Source: Nitrosopumilus zosterae
GTDB lineage: Archaea > Thermoproteota > Nitrososphaeria > Nitrososphaerales > Nitrosopumilaceae
DNA length: 64,000 nucleotides
Assembly: GCF_025998175.1 (NCBI RefSeq)
Contig: NZ_AP026695.1
Coordinates: 620,001 to 684,000 of the forward strand
Reading direction: 5' to 3'
Below the pieces are notes generated by a model. That model worked only from the letters and a program-made list of their open reading frames with translations, had not been told where the DNA came from and ran no database searches. Of this stretch, positions 26,617-36,167 are shown piece by piece. The stretch's first letter is position 1, and the number at the start of each line of letters is the position of its first letter. Position numbers and translations under genes: made by a program.

Positions 26617-27297
26617 TTAACCAAGATCTACTATTGCTGATGATATGTTTGGAACTGTACGCTCTACTGACAATGGTGCTCCAGTTGGAAGAATTACTTC
26701 GGCTCTAATCACATCAAGTGATTGTGGTCTTTCAGATTCTGAAAATGCTATTGCTAACATTCCATGTTCACCTTGATCCAAGATAAAGTTGTCATTTCTA
26801 TTCACATTGAAATAAAACACTGCTTTTGTTTCAGCTGGGCTAGTATCATTTACAGGATTTGATGATATGTATCCTGCAGTAACCGATGCTTGCATTGCTT
26901 CTGCCAATGTATCATATGTTCCTACAGATAATGCTCCTGCAAAGATATTGCCGTGCTCTACATCGTTACTAATATAACGAATGGCCGCATTCGAGGGATT
27001 AAGGTTAATTGCTGACCCTCCGGAGACAATCTTTAGTGGAACGGCTGTCGCATTAAGTTTTCCTGCAGTAATGTGACCTGAACCCACAACTTTACCTGCA
27101 ATCTCTAATGCACTACTTGCTTCATCTGCACTTGAGACTATGGCATTTTTTGTTTTTTGCGTAGTTGAGAATCCCATGTTAAGTACAACAAATGCTAAGG
27201 CTGCAGCTACAATTACAAATGCAATCATGACTATTGCAGACTCTACACCGATTACTCCACGATGAGAATGTCGCGTTCCCTTTCGTTGTAATTTCAT
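26617..27297 (-). CDS. Archaellin paralog 6
   Basis: This 226-residue archaellin is the shortest. It keeps the common N terminus but reads GFSTTQKTKN where the others read GFTTSQKAKT, and it lacks the Cys pair. The C terminus (RTVPNISSAIVDLG) is also distinct. It stands alone beyond the cupredoxin gene with its own promoter and may be the oldest or a specialised subunit, for example basal or minor filament; that is inference. Confidence 0.92.
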   Translation of the reverse strand: MKLQRKGTRHSHRGVIGVESAIVMIAFVIVAAALAFVVLNMGFSTTQKTKNAIVSSADEASSALEIAGKVVGSGHITAGKLNATAVPLKIVSGGSAINLNPSNAAIRYISNDVEHGNIFAGALSVGTYDTLAEAMQASVTAGYISSNPVNDTSPAETKAVFYFNVNRNDNFILDQGEHGMLAIAFSESERPQSLDVIRAEVILPTGAPLSVERTVPNISSAIVDLG

Positions 27298-27335
27298 TGA
27301 TTAGAAAATGAATAATGAGGGTATATCATGGCGTG

Positions 27336-27350
27336 TGTTTGCTGTGATCG
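27336..27350 (-). promoter_or_regulatory. Archaellin promoter element 6
   Basis: The minus strand reads CGATCACAGCAAACA, 39 bp before the ATG, followed by ACACGCCATGATATACC. It lies in the 214-bp divergent region shared with the TrmB-like regulator. Confidence 0.55.
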
Positions 27351-27511
27351 TACAACTTCTCTGAATGTGGGTGTTCGTTTGCAAAAAACACACAGTATCT
27401 AATTATGTCAAAATTTGTTTAAAACTTAATGAAAAATCAACGACTTCTAAGTTATAAGATTCCTAGTGGTGGATCAGATATATACCAGAAAAACTCAGAG
27501 GAGAAAGTAAT

Positions 27512-28321
27512 ATGTTAAGTAAAGATGAAATCTATAATTCTCTAGTTCATTTCGGTTTAGAAGAAATAGATGCCAAAATCTATGTAGGTCTACTTCAAAT
27601 GGGTTCTGTAACTGTAGGTACAATGGCACAAAAACTAAACGTCGATAGAGGAAAGGCATACAGATCTCTTAACAAGCTGAGAAACATGGGAGTTATTTCA
27701 ACAACTTTTTCAAACCCTACTATTGTGAATGCTGTGGAGCCATCAGAAGCATTGACAAGTGTAATTCAAAAGAAAGAAGATGAAATAGTGATGTTGCAAA
27801 AGTTGGCAAGAACTGTAATTGAAAGTCTACATAATTATGAAAATAATGTAGCTGCTACTGATTTGTCATCATTCTCTATTGTTCAAGGAAGATCAAATAT
27901 CTACACTAGAATTGGAAAACTAATTCAAGAATCTACAGATAAAATCTTCCTGGTTACAACTTCAGATGATTTGATGAGGATGTATCATACATCTATTCCA
28001 GATAAAATACATGCAAAAATTAGTGCAGGTGGTGAAGTGAGAATAATCACTAATGACTGTGATTCCAAAACAATGGAGATAATTGAGCAGTTAGGTACAC
28101 CTGAAGTTAAAATTGGAAAACTACCATCTAAAAGTAGAATGATTGTAGAGTCCAAACATCAACTAATAATGTCTGGTGCAATGAAAGAATCTATGGATCT
28201 TAACGATGATGTAGATTCAATCATGTACACAAATTCTGAAGAGATGGTTGAAAACATGTTTAGTTTGTGTACTCATTTATGGAAAAAATCAAAACCAATG
28301 GAAATACTATCTTCCAATTAA
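27512..28321 (+). CDS. TrmB-family transcriptional regulator next to the archaellins
   Basis: This 269-residue protein has an N-terminal winged helix of the TrmB type (LVHFGLEEIDAKIYVGLLQMGSVTVGTMAQKL, given here as the span of residues 11-41) and a C-terminal PLD-like/regulatory domain. TrmB proteins bind DNA and respond to ligands, commonly sugars. It is divergent from archaellin 6. A strong Shine-Dalgarno GAGGAGAA precedes the ATG, so the mRNA has a leader. A role in archaellin control is plausible from position only. Confidence 0.8.
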   Translation: MLSKDEIYNSLVHFGLEEIDAKIYVGLLQMGSVTVGTMAQKLNVDRGKAYRSLNKLRNMGVISTTFSNPTIVNAVEPSEALTSVIQKKEDEIVMLQKLARTVIESLHNYENNVAATDLSSFSIVQGRSNIYTRIGKLIQESTDKIFLVTTSDDLMRMYHTSIPDKIHAKISAGGEVRIITNDCDSKTMEIIEQLGTPEVKIGKLPSKSRMIVESKHQLIMSGAMKESMDLNDDVDSIMYTNSEEMVENMFSLCTHLWKKSKPMEILSSN

Positions 28322-28332
28322 TTTTTTCTTTT

Positions 28333-30135
28333 TTATTTTATTAATTCTTTAAATTCAAACATATTTGATATGCTTTCAAAAATCACTTCATTTGACGCAA
28401 TTTCTTTAAAAGTTTTATTTGTTTTAATCACTTTGGATAAAATTTCCATAGCTTGTTTTGTATTGCCTTGTATCATCTGAATCTTTGATTTTTGATATTG
28501 CGCATAATAATAACGGTCGTCATTCTCTGGAATTTGCTCTAGACAAAGAATTGCATCCTCATATTTTTGTTGAGAAAAAAATGCCATCGATTTTTTCAAA
28601 ATTATGTTTGAATCTAGAGGATTCATACTCAGCGCTTTCTCAAAAGAGTCTATTGCCTTCTCAAAATTATTCAAAATTAGATGTGTTTTACCAAGTTCAT
28701 AAAATGCATTTGGGTTGTTTTTGTTAGTTTGGATTATTTTCATGGCTATCTGGCCTGCTTCTTCATGACGCCCAAGAATGGACAATAGGTGTGATTTTCT
28801 CTCTAAAATTGATGTTGATGATGATTTTGATAATAGTTGATTAGTATAAGATAACCCGTTTTCATAATTTCCAACTTTTAATGATAATTCAGCTGCATTT
28901 TCCAGTGCTTCCATATTGTCTGGCTCTGATTTGAGGATGTTTTCTATACATAGAAGAGCTTCTTGAAATTCTTGTTTTTGAGCAAATATTCTTGCTTTGT
29001 AAATGAGTGCAATATTGTTTGTTTTTGTTTTACCTAAAACCCCGTTAAAAATAGTTAATGCATCAGCAGTTTTGTTGTTGTTGAATAACAATATTCCTTT
29101 CTTTAATAATTGCTCTCTGGGTTCTGATGTTGAATCTACTAAATGATCACAACACTCTATTGCTTCATCAAGTTTTCCGTTCTTTTCCAACAATTCGATT
29201 TTATAATTTAACGCTTCTTTATGGTTTGGTGAAATTTCTAAAATTTTGTCAAAATTAGACATTGCTTCATTAGTATTATTTATGTCCATGTGTGTTTTTC
29301 CTAAAAGTATGCGTGCCTCTATGTTGTTTGGTGTTTTGTTTAACACTTTTTCAAAATGTGCAATTGCATCATTGAAATTATTGATTTCAACATATGTTTT
29401 TCCTAAAAGTAAGTGAGCTTCTACATGGTTTGGTGAAATCTCTGCAAGTTTATTCAAATAGATCAAAGCCTTTTGAGATTCATTTTGTTTTGTGAATGTC
29501 TGTCCTAACAACAACAATGAGTCTCCATGATCATTATTTGCAATGATTGATTCTAATGTACTAACTCCATCTTGAATATTCCCGATTTTTATTTGTGATT
29601 TTCCTAAATAAAATTTGGCATCTAAATTTTCAGATTCTAACTCTAGTATATTTTGAAATTGTTTGATTGCTTCTGAAAAATTTTGTTTTGCAAACATGAT
29701 CTTTCCTTTCATAAAAAATGCTTCTGGGATGTTCTTATACGTAGTTAAGGCTTCATCATAACATGTTAACGCCTCATCTAATTTCGATAATTTAAAAAGA
29801 CATAATCCCTTGTTACATAAAGCTGAATATGATTGAGGGTTTTTCACTAAAGCGCTTTCATAATACCTTAATGATTCAGAAAATTTTCTACACGCAAGAA
29901 AATAATTTGCAAGATTTAGATCATCTGTAAAATCTTCAAAATCGTCATCTCCGTCTATTTCCCCTTTAATTCTCTCTCTTGAATCTAATAATTTCTCGAT
30001 TTTTGATCTTACTTCTGTATCAATTTGGGGCAATTTAGGAAATAATGTTCTAAATGATACTCTGTTTTCCTCCAAAATGCTGCCTATTAGGCCATTTACC
30101 ATCTTAAATTTAACCAATGCAGAATTTGCAGACAT
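28333..30135 (-). CDS. TPR-repeat protein
   Basis: This 600-residue soluble protein consists of about thirteen tetratricopeptide repeats after an N-terminal region of 80 residues. Typical units are NPQSYSALCNKGLCLFKLSK and NPLDSNIILKKSMAFFSQQK. TPR arrays are scaffolds for protein complexes; no enzyme domain is visible. It is convergent with the TrmB regulator and divergent from a large secreted protein. A 17-bp version of the shared element (30175-30191) lies 40 bp upstream. Confidence 0.88.
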   Translation of the reverse strand: MSANSALVKFKMVNGLIGSILEENRVSFRTLFPKLPQIDTEVRSKIEKLLDSRERIKGEIDGDDDFEDFTDDLNLANYFLACRKFSESLRYYESALVKNPQSYSALCNKGLCLFKLSKLDEALTCYDEALTTYKNIPEAFFMKGKIMFAKQNFSEAIKQFQNILELESENLDAKFYLGKSQIKIGNIQDGVSTLESIIANNDHGDSLLLLGQTFTKQNESQKALIYLNKLAEISPNHVEAHLLLGKTYVEINNFNDAIAHFEKVLNKTPNNIEARILLGKTHMDINNTNEAMSNFDKILEISPNHKEALNYKIELLEKNGKLDEAIECCDHLVDSTSEPREQLLKKGILLFNNNKTADALTIFNGVLGKTKTNNIALIYKARIFAQKQEFQEALLCIENILKSEPDNMEALENAAELSLKVGNYENGLSYTNQLLSKSSSTSILERKSHLLSILGRHEEAGQIAMKIIQTNKNNPNAFYELGKTHLILNNFEKAIDSFEKALSMNPLDSNIILKKSMAFFSQQKYEDAILCLEQIPENDDRYYYAQYQKSKIQMIQGNTKQAMEILSKVIKTNKTFKEIASNEVIFESISNMFEFKELIK

Positions 30136-30174
30136 TAATTATGCAGATATTTTTGTTGTAATAGCATTCTGTAC

Positions 30175-30191
30175 GTTCAATTTGTTTAAAC
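30175..30191 (-). promoter_or_regulatory. Variant operator, TPR gene side
   Basis: GTTCAATTTGTTTAAAC is an inverted repeat 40 bp before the TPR gene. A close copy, GTTCAATTTGGGTGAAC, lies 45 bp away before the divergent gene, so the pair may be co-regulated. Confidence 0.45.
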
Positions 30192-30219
30192 TGAGCATTT
30201 TTGTTGGAAATATTTGTGC

Positions 30220-30236
30220 GTTCAATTTGGGTGAAC
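30220..30236 (+). promoter_or_regulatory. Variant operator, secreted-protein gene side
   Basis: GTTCAATTTGGGTGAAC ends 36 bp before the TTG start at 30272. It has the same ten leading bases as the copy at 30175-30191. Confidence 0.45.
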
Positions 30237-30271
30237 TTATGATTATAATGTTCATTTAAGTTGTTTATATA

Positions 30272-32593
30272 TTGAAATCAATATTGTTTGGGGTGTCTCT
30301 TTTGTTGACTTTCTCTTTGATGGGTTATGCTTTTGCAATAGAAAATGAGTATGATTTGGAATATAATCTTCTCCCTAACAAAATTCACAAAAATGATGTA
30401 GTTACTTTAGAAGTGTATAACATGCATGGTAGTCAAGTATCTTTGGATAAAATACGTGATCTAAAAGTAGAATCTCTTGATAAATCTATTATTGAAATAA
30501 TTGATTTTGAAAAAATCCATTCTTATAAAACTTTGATCAAATTAAAAGCATATGCTGAAGGTGAAACGATTCTTTATGTTTTTACTGAGGGTTCTAAATT
30601 ATTGGAGATTCCTGTAAAAGTTTATGGAAATAATCTCCCAAAAAATATCTCTCTTGATCTATTTCCTGATGTTTTTGAAATAGACCAAAACAATCAAGGA
30701 ATATTGTCACTTTTACTTACTGATGAAAATGGTGTGGTAACAAGAGCAGATAAAGATTATTTAATAAAACTTGGCGCTTCCAAATCGGGAGTTATCACTT
30801 TTAGTGATTCTACTGCGATTATATCTAAAGGGGAGTTTGAAACCATGCAGACTTTTACCGTTAATAAAAAAGGTTTAGTCACTATTACTGCAAAGTCAGA
30901 TGATCTTGAGTCATCTAAATTATTGACTGTTGATGAATCTGCCGATAGAGAAATTCAAATATTTATAATTCCTGAAGATATTAGTTCGTCTAATACTTCA
31001 AGTGGACATTTAATTGCACAGTTATTTTCAAATGGAAAGTTAACTAAAGCTACAAAAGACATCACTGTTTTCTATGAAATTGAAAGTTCAACTGATTCAG
31101 AAACTGTAAACACAAGTTCTGATGTTAATACTATAAACCCTAATGGATACTTTCAAATTCAAAAAGGACAAACTTATGGCCATGAATTATTTTCAATTCA
31201 AAAAGGTGAAACTGACTCATACACGCTTACTGCAACAACTCAAGATCCATTAATGATAGTTGAAGAAACATTTGAAACAATAGATGTTGAATTGTATGGC
31301 CATGAACAAATAAAATTTGAACCTCTGTCTGTTTTATCTGATGGCTCTAGGCAGTTAATAGGTGTGCTTTATCTTGAAGATGAAAATGGCCATCCTGTAA
31401 CTGCTGATAGAGATATCGTTGTTCCATTTACTACCTCTGATAAAACAATCTCTATTGAGAATTCCATTATTAAAAAAGGATTTGAATCTGCTTTGGTATT
31501 TGGAAACATGGGGTATTTTGTACCTACAAATTCTGACATTGCCCCGAATATTCCCAACTCTGAAGTTGTTACACTAGATGTTGATGGATTTGATGACGAT
31601 TCTGTATCCTTGAAGACTCATGTGTCTACAGATCATTTTCTAAAAGGTGAACTACATTGGATTGCCGTCTATATGGAATCTTCTGATGGGTTGTTTCAAA
31701 TTCCAAATTACCTTAAAATCGATGTCTCTGATTCTGATATATTTGTAGTTGATAAAGAGCACATAATGAAATATCCTTATTTTACAATAATCCCTATAAT
31801 GGCAGTTGATTCAGGTGATGAAGATTTAGTAATTAATGCAGGTGAATTTGAAACTAGTATTTCATTATCTAGTGTTTCATCAAAACCTGATTCATTATCG
31901 CTTGATCATTCTGATAGATTATTTAATGGAGTTAAAGATACCTTTGTTTTGCAAATATTAGATTCCTCAGGATTTCCTGTACAAATTAATGAAGACATTA
32001 ATGTCAAAATATTTTCTTCTGATTCATCCATACTTGATTTTCCTAAAAGTGTAACAATTCCCAAAAAGTCTAGTTTTACATTGTTTGATCTAGAACCTAC
32101 ATCTTCTGGAACTCTTGATGTTTCTTTTGTTTCTGAGGGATTACCAATACTTACTGAAGAGATCGTAGTCGAGGAAATTACCCCTACAATACAAATCACT
32201 AGCGCTGATATTGTGGAAGAAGGAGATTCTTTTATTGTTTCGATTTTGGCAAAACAAAATGGGGTTCCTTTACAAAATGCTCCTGTTATTTGGGAATTAG
32301 AGGGTGGTATAACTACTATCAGTGATGAACAAACTGGTCCCACAGGTGAGGCGATTGCATCTATAATTTCTACTTCGGATGAATCTGTAAAGATTTTGGC
32401 TAGTATTGATGGTCCTATTCAATCAGCATTTGCATCAAAAATTATCAAAGTCAATTCAACATCTGTTGAAATGATTCAAGAATCTGATGATTCATTTAAG
32501 AAACCCGATGTTGCAGGATTTGATCCTATCTTGGTTATGGTTCCTGCTGCACTTGTGGGAATGATATTTTATATGAAAAGAAAATCAAAATAA
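30272..32593 (+). CDS. Large cell-surface protein with Ig-like repeats
   Basis: This 773-residue protein has a signal peptide (residues about 1-22), a series of beta-sandwich Ig-like/Big-type domains with recurring patterns such as S-S-L-I-L-x-F and T-A-x-x-D, and a C-terminal membrane helix followed by MKRKSK (about residues 750-773). It is therefore anchored in the membrane with almost all mass outside. No enzyme motif was found; adhesion or cell envelope structure is the likely role. The start is TTG, in a leaderless position relative to the element upstream. Confidence 0.78.
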   Translation: MKSILFGVSLLLTFSLMGYAFAIENEYDLEYNLLPNKIHKNDVVTLEVYNMHGSQVSLDKIRDLKVESLDKSIIEIIDFEKIHSYKTLIKLKAYAEGETILYVFTEGSKLLEIPVKVYGNNLPKNISLDLFPDVFEIDQNNQGILSLLLTDENGVVTRADKDYLIKLGASKSGVITFSDSTAIISKGEFETMQTFTVNKKGLVTITAKSDDLESSKLLTVDESADREIQIFIIPEDISSSNTSSGHLIAQLFSNGKLTKATKDITVFYEIESSTDSETVNTSSDVNTINPNGYFQIQKGQTYGHELFSIQKGETDSYTLTATTQDPLMIVEETFETIDVELYGHEQIKFEPLSVLSDGSRQLIGVLYLEDENGHPVTADRDIVVPFTTSDKTISIENSIIKKGFESALVFGNMGYFVPTNSDIAPNIPNSEVVTLDVDGFDDDSVSLKTHVSTDHFLKGELHWIAVYMESSDGLFQIPNYLKIDVSDSDIFVVDKEHIMKYPYFTIIPIMAVDSGDEDLVINAGEFETSISLSSVSSKPDSLSLDHSDRLFNGVKDTFVLQILDSSGFPVQINEDINVKIFSSDSSILDFPKSVTIPKKSSFTLFDLEPTSSGTLDVSFVSEGLPILTEEIVVEEITPTIQITSADIVEEGDSFIVSILAKQNGVPLQNAPVIWELEGGITTISDEQTGPTGEAIASIISTSDESVKILASIDGPIQSAFASKIIKVNSTSVEMIQESDDSFKKPDVAGFDPILVMVPAALVGMIFYMKRKSK

Positions 32594-32622
32594 ATTATTT
32601 TTTATGAATTAATTTTTTAAAA

Positions 32623-33381
32623 TTAAAATTCTGCAAGTCGTTTTAGTTCTTTTAATATTTTATCATTATTTTGTATTATGTCTTCTGGTGTGCAATTAAG
32701 CATGTGCCCATTCTCTATTTTATAAAATTCCCATTCCTCACAAATTGTATTATTTGAAATATTTGAATTATCATACTTCCAATCAAATCCGTTAACTGTA
32801 TCTGGATCTGGAAATGATGGTCCTCTCTGAAGAATCATTGTTTCTTTATCATAATTTATTTTGACTTTGGAATTTAATGCGCCTGGGTACATAAAAATAA
32901 CATTTGGATGAGAAGTTATTGCTAAAAATTCGTTTTCTGTAACAAATTCATTATGAAGCAATACTATTGAATTAAAATTATCTAAAATCTCAGGATTTTT
33001 GTCAATATCTATATCGTCTATTACACTATATCCTAAGAATTCTAAAATCCTAAAACTTTTTGCGCCTACAGAAAAAATAGGATCATAATATTCTTCAATT
33101 TTTATCTCTGAACATGTATCACATCTACCTAAATAGAAATCATGAATTCCTCCCCATGCATACGCTGTTTGTGTAAGGATGGGATATACCACTGCAGTTT
33201 TTTCGGGAGCGCTAAGTTCATCATATTGGTCAAAAAATCGAGTTTCTGGCATTTGAGATATTCTATACTCGTCAAAATCATTGGATGTGTTTAGTGCTTC
33301 TGAAGAACCTGTTTTCAAAATAATTATCACTGATAGCATAATCAAAATTGAACAAATCATAATTTTTCTACTTACTGGCAA
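32623..33381 (-). CDS. Secreted/membrane-anchored protein with GATase-like fold, unknown function
   Basis: This 252-residue protein has an N-terminal hydrophobic anchor (residues about 7-27). The rest has an alpha/beta pattern: VVYPILTQTAYAWGGIHDFYLGRC, GYSVIDDIDI, SIVLLHNEFVTENEF and VIFMYPG resemble strands of class I glutamine amidotransferase-like folds, but no catalytic Cys-His pair is clear. A CDTC motif and two more Cys could form disulphides. The start is TTG. Element 33420-33434 lies 39 bp upstream. Confidence 0.6.
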   Translation of the reverse strand: MPVSRKIMICSILIMLSVIIILKTGSSEALNTSNDFDEYRISQMPETRFFDQYDELSAPEKTAVVYPILTQTAYAWGGIHDFYLGRCDTCSEIKIEEYYDPIFSVGAKSFRILEFLGYSVIDDIDIDKNPEILDNFNSIVLLHNEFVTENEFLAITSHPNVIFMYPGALNSKVKINYDKETMILQRGPSFPDPDTVNGFDWKYDNSNISNNTICEEWEFYKIENGHMLNCTPEDIIQNNDKILKELKRLAEF

Positions 33382-33419
33382 TATTTTTTATGCCTAAGAA
33401 TAATACAAAAAGAACTATT

Positions 33420-33434
33420 TGTTCGAATTAAACA
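33420..33434 (-). promoter_or_regulatory. Candidate shared operator/promoter element
   Basis: TGTTCGAATTAAACA is an almost perfect palindrome lying 39 bp before the minus-strand gene starting at 33381. Confidence 0.55.
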
Positions 33435-33446
33435 ATATGAAAGGTT

Positions 33447-33461
33447 TGTTCATGGTGGACA
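33447..33461 (+). promoter_or_regulatory. Candidate shared operator/promoter element with TATA box
   Basis: TGTTCATGGTGGACA ends 41 bp before the protease ATG at 33502, followed by a TATA-like CATATATCG. The divergent gene has its own copy, so each direction has one site. Confidence 0.45.
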
Positions 33462-33501
33462 GACTCTCATATATCGATGGATAGTTAATAAACAAATTCA
33501 A

Positions 33502-34350
33502 ATGTTAGGCATATCTTATGTTCTTAAAAATAAGAAATTAATTCATTTCACTAAAAAAAATCTTACACATAAAACAAAAGTATCCAAAATTAAACATCAG
33601 AAATCAATTCTAGTTTTACAAATAGGAATATTGATATTTTTCGGAGGTTATTTTACTGGACTTCCATCTTCATCTGGTGAAAATGAAGAACTTCTAAATT
33701 ATGTTGGCTTTTTTAATTCCGAACATACTGTCGAAAATTTGCGAGGTGATTCTATCAGTCTTTCTAAATACTGGCGACTTTCTCAAGGATCTTCATTAAG
33801 TGTAAATATTCTAAATCCTGTTTCAATTTCTAACGAATCCATTGAAACTATTAAGGAATCTATATTATCAAAAGAAAAAATTAATCTTGAAGATTCTTTA
33901 TTGCACAAAGGACCTCAGAATTCTTTTTCAAATTATTACGTTGGTTGGGCTGGAGCCCTTGAAAATACTCCTGAAACAAAAATTCCAATCCCCAAAAATT
34001 TTGAAGTTCTAAACTCACAAAAATCAAATGGTGATATTGTTGTGATTTTATCAAACATTAAAGATCGTTCAGGTAATACTGGTTATACCAAAACAATTCT
34101 GGAAGGTGAAGAAATTGTCAAAGCCTTCATAACAATTTATGATGTCGATTCACTTTCAAATACTCAGCTTGGAACAATTATGAGACATGAATTTGGGCAT
34201 GCATTGGGATTGGGACATTCAACTGCTCCTGAAGACCTCATGGCCCCAACTATTGATATGACTTATCCATATATCTCCGATTGTAACATAATTGCAGTAG
34301 CTGATTTGTATAATGAGAATTCTGATGGAACTACAATATGTGAAAAATGA
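33502..34350 (+). CDS. Membrane-anchored matrixin-type zinc metalloprotease
   Basis: This 282-residue protein has a basic N-terminal region, one membrane segment at about residues 36-54, and an extracellular metalloprotease domain with the zinc motif HEFGHALGLGH (HExxHxxGxxH, about residues 228-238) and a Met-turn (DLMAP) nine residues later. Matrixins cleave extracellular proteins. It is divergent from another secreted protein. Substrate unknown; processing of surface proteins is an inference. Confidence 0.85.
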   Translation: MLGISYVLKNKKLIHFTKKNLTHKTKVSKIKHQKSILVLQIGILIFFGGYFTGLPSSSGENEELLNYVGFFNSEHTVENLRGDSISLSKYWRLSQGSSLSVNILNPVSISNESIETIKESILSKEKINLEDSLLHKGPQNSFSNYYVGWAGALENTPETKIPIPKNFEVLNSQKSNGDIVVILSNIKDRSGNTGYTKTILEGEEIVKAFITIYDVDSLSNTQLGTIMRHEFGHALGLGHSTAPEDLMAPTIDMTYPYISDCNIIAVADLYNENSDGTTICEK

Positions 34351-34401
34351 GCTTAGATTCAACAAACAAGTCTTGATAACGACAAAATTGGTAAAATAGA
34401 A

Positions 34402-34872
34402 ATGGTCAAAAAATTACTAATAGCAGAAGACAACAAATTTACTGCGATGCAATATAAAAAATTCTTTGAAGCGAATGGTTATGATGTTGATATCTTTAAC
34501 AATGGTGCTATCTGTCTTCAAAAATATGAAAATGAATTAAGATACAGGAAAATTGTGTTAAAGGATAAAACACCTCCCTATGATTATGTTTTATTAGATC
34601 AGGATATGCCAAAAATGACGGGTACTGTAGTGTCTGAAAAAATCCATAAACAATGTCCTCGACAGAGAATTATTTTCTTGTCTGCATATGGTCAAAACAT
34701 CATGCAGTCAAATGAAAGCACAAAAGATTCCTATCTTCAGATCATGCAAAAACCATTTTCTTTGGAATTTTTACTAAAGAAAATTACTCCCAGATCCTTT
34801 TCAAGCATAAAAAGATCTAATCAAGAAAATAATCTGTTAACCGCAACTCAAAGTCCAGAGACAATTCGATAA
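34402..34872 (+). CDS. Single-domain response regulator (long-loop type)
   Basis: This 156-residue receiver has IAEDN at the start, the phosphoacceptor in VLLDQDMP, LSAYG and QKPF. The insertion before the Asp strand (about 15 residues, RYRKIVLKDKTPP) is the longest of the three related regulators in this window. A basic Ser/Asn-rich tail follows. A weak element (34349-34363, AGCTTAGATTCAACA) lies 39 bp upstream. Confidence 0.87.
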   Translation: MVKKLLIAEDNKFTAMQYKKFFEANGYDVDIFNNGAICLQKYENELRYRKIVLKDKTPPYDYVLLDQDMPKMTGTVVSEKIHKQCPRQRIIFLSAYGQNIMQSNESTKDSYLQIMQKPFSLEFLLKKITPRSFSSIKRSNQENNLLTATQSPETIR

Positions 34873-34898
34873 TTTTGTTCAAAGAGAAGCGATTTTGA

Positions 34899-36050
34899 TT
34901 AAAAATGAGGATCATCGAGATTATTGTCTATTCCTTTTTTTGGGATTATGATTGTAAATACTGTAGGTGGTGAAGTGACAAAAATTTTTCCTCCATGTCC
35001 GTTAATTATTGATTTAACGCTGGCTAATCCTAGGCCTGTTCCTTGCTGTTTTGTAGTAAATAAAGGTTCAAAAATTTCTTCTATAATGTCACTTGGAATT
35101 CCTTTTCCTGAATCTTTAATTTTGATGACTATGTTTTCTCCTTTATCTTCTAAAATAATTTCTATGGTGCCTTTTCCTTCAATTCCTTGAATTGCATTTA
35201 AAATTAAATTGGTAATTGCAACTGAAAGTCGTTTTTTATCACAATAAATTTCAAAATCATTTTTCGAAATTTCAAAATAAATTCTGTCTGGAAGATTAAT
35301 TGAATCTAACGAGTCTGCAATGATTTCAGAAATTAGGGTTTTTTCAAATCGCATAGGTTCTTTTCTAATGAAACCTAATACATCGTCTATTTGATGAGAT
35401 ATTCTGTCTATTGCACGCTCAACCCTATCAAAATGCTTTGTTTCTAATTCATTTTTGCCGTATATGATCTTGAGATTTTCAAGTGATACTCTAATTATTG
35501 AAAGGGGATTTCGAATATCATGTGATAATCTTGCTGCTAATTCTCCAATAGTGACTAGCTTTTCTTGCTTAACCAATTTTTTTGATTGTTCTTCAATTAT
35601 TTGATTGGATTTTTGTAATTTCATTAATGTCTCTTCCATTTTGTTTTCTTTTTCTTTTTGATTTGTAATATCAAAACGTATGGCGATATATTCTATAATT
35701 TCTCCATCTTGATTTTTAATAGGTATGATGGTTGCTTTGTTCCAAAAAAGCTCCCCATTTTTTCTTTGATTACAAATTTCTCCTGTCCATATTTCTCCTT
35801 TAGAGATTGTTGCCCATAATTCATCATAGTATTCTATGGGATGTACGCCACTTCTCAACATTAATAGATTTGTTCCAATTATTTCATTTTCAGCAAATCC
35901 TGAAATTTCACAAAACTTTTGATTTACATGTGTGACAATTCCATTTGTATTCATCACTGTTACGATTGATGAAGAATCAATTGCTCTTCGTAAATTATCT
36001 TCTAGAGAATTTTGTTTTTCCATTTTGGATATCTTCATTTTTTCTGCCAT
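34899..36050 (-). CDS. Soluble PAS-domain histidine kinase
   Basis: This 383-residue cytosolic kinase has a PAS domain (residues about 18-130; GIVTHVNQKFCEISGF, then NQRKNGELFWNKA), a coiled linker, a dimerisation domain with phosphoacceptor His in LSHDIRNPLS, and an HATPase domain (NLILNAIQGI, DSGKGIP, TGLGLASVK). It can sense a small ligand or redox state. It lies convergent to the receiver at 34402-34872, a likely partner. Confidence 0.9.
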   Translation of the reverse strand: MAEKMKISKMEKQNSLEDNLRRAIDSSSIVTVMNTNGIVTHVNQKFCEISGFAENEIIGTNLLMLRSGVHPIEYYDELWATISKGEIWTGEICNQRKNGELFWNKATIIPIKNQDGEIIEYIAIRFDITNQKEKENKMEETLMKLQKSNQIIEEQSKKLVKQEKLVTIGELAARLSHDIRNPLSIIRVSLENLKIIYGKNELETKHFDRVERAIDRISHQIDDVLGFIRKEPMRFEKTLISEIIADSLDSINLPDRIYFEISKNDFEIYCDKKRLSVAITNLILNAIQGIEGKGTIEIILEDKGENIVIKIKDSGKGIPSDIIEEIFEPLFTTKQQGTGLGLASVKSIINGHGGKIFVTSPPTVFTIIIPKKGIDNNLDDPHF

Positions 36051-36167
36051 GCTCAGCCCAACAAAATAATATTGAATTGCTTTGATTTATGTGCATCTCA
36101 CATAATGGTATGATGATGTTTGCATTTTCCAAAATAGATAATTTGATTATTTTTAATAAATTGAACA

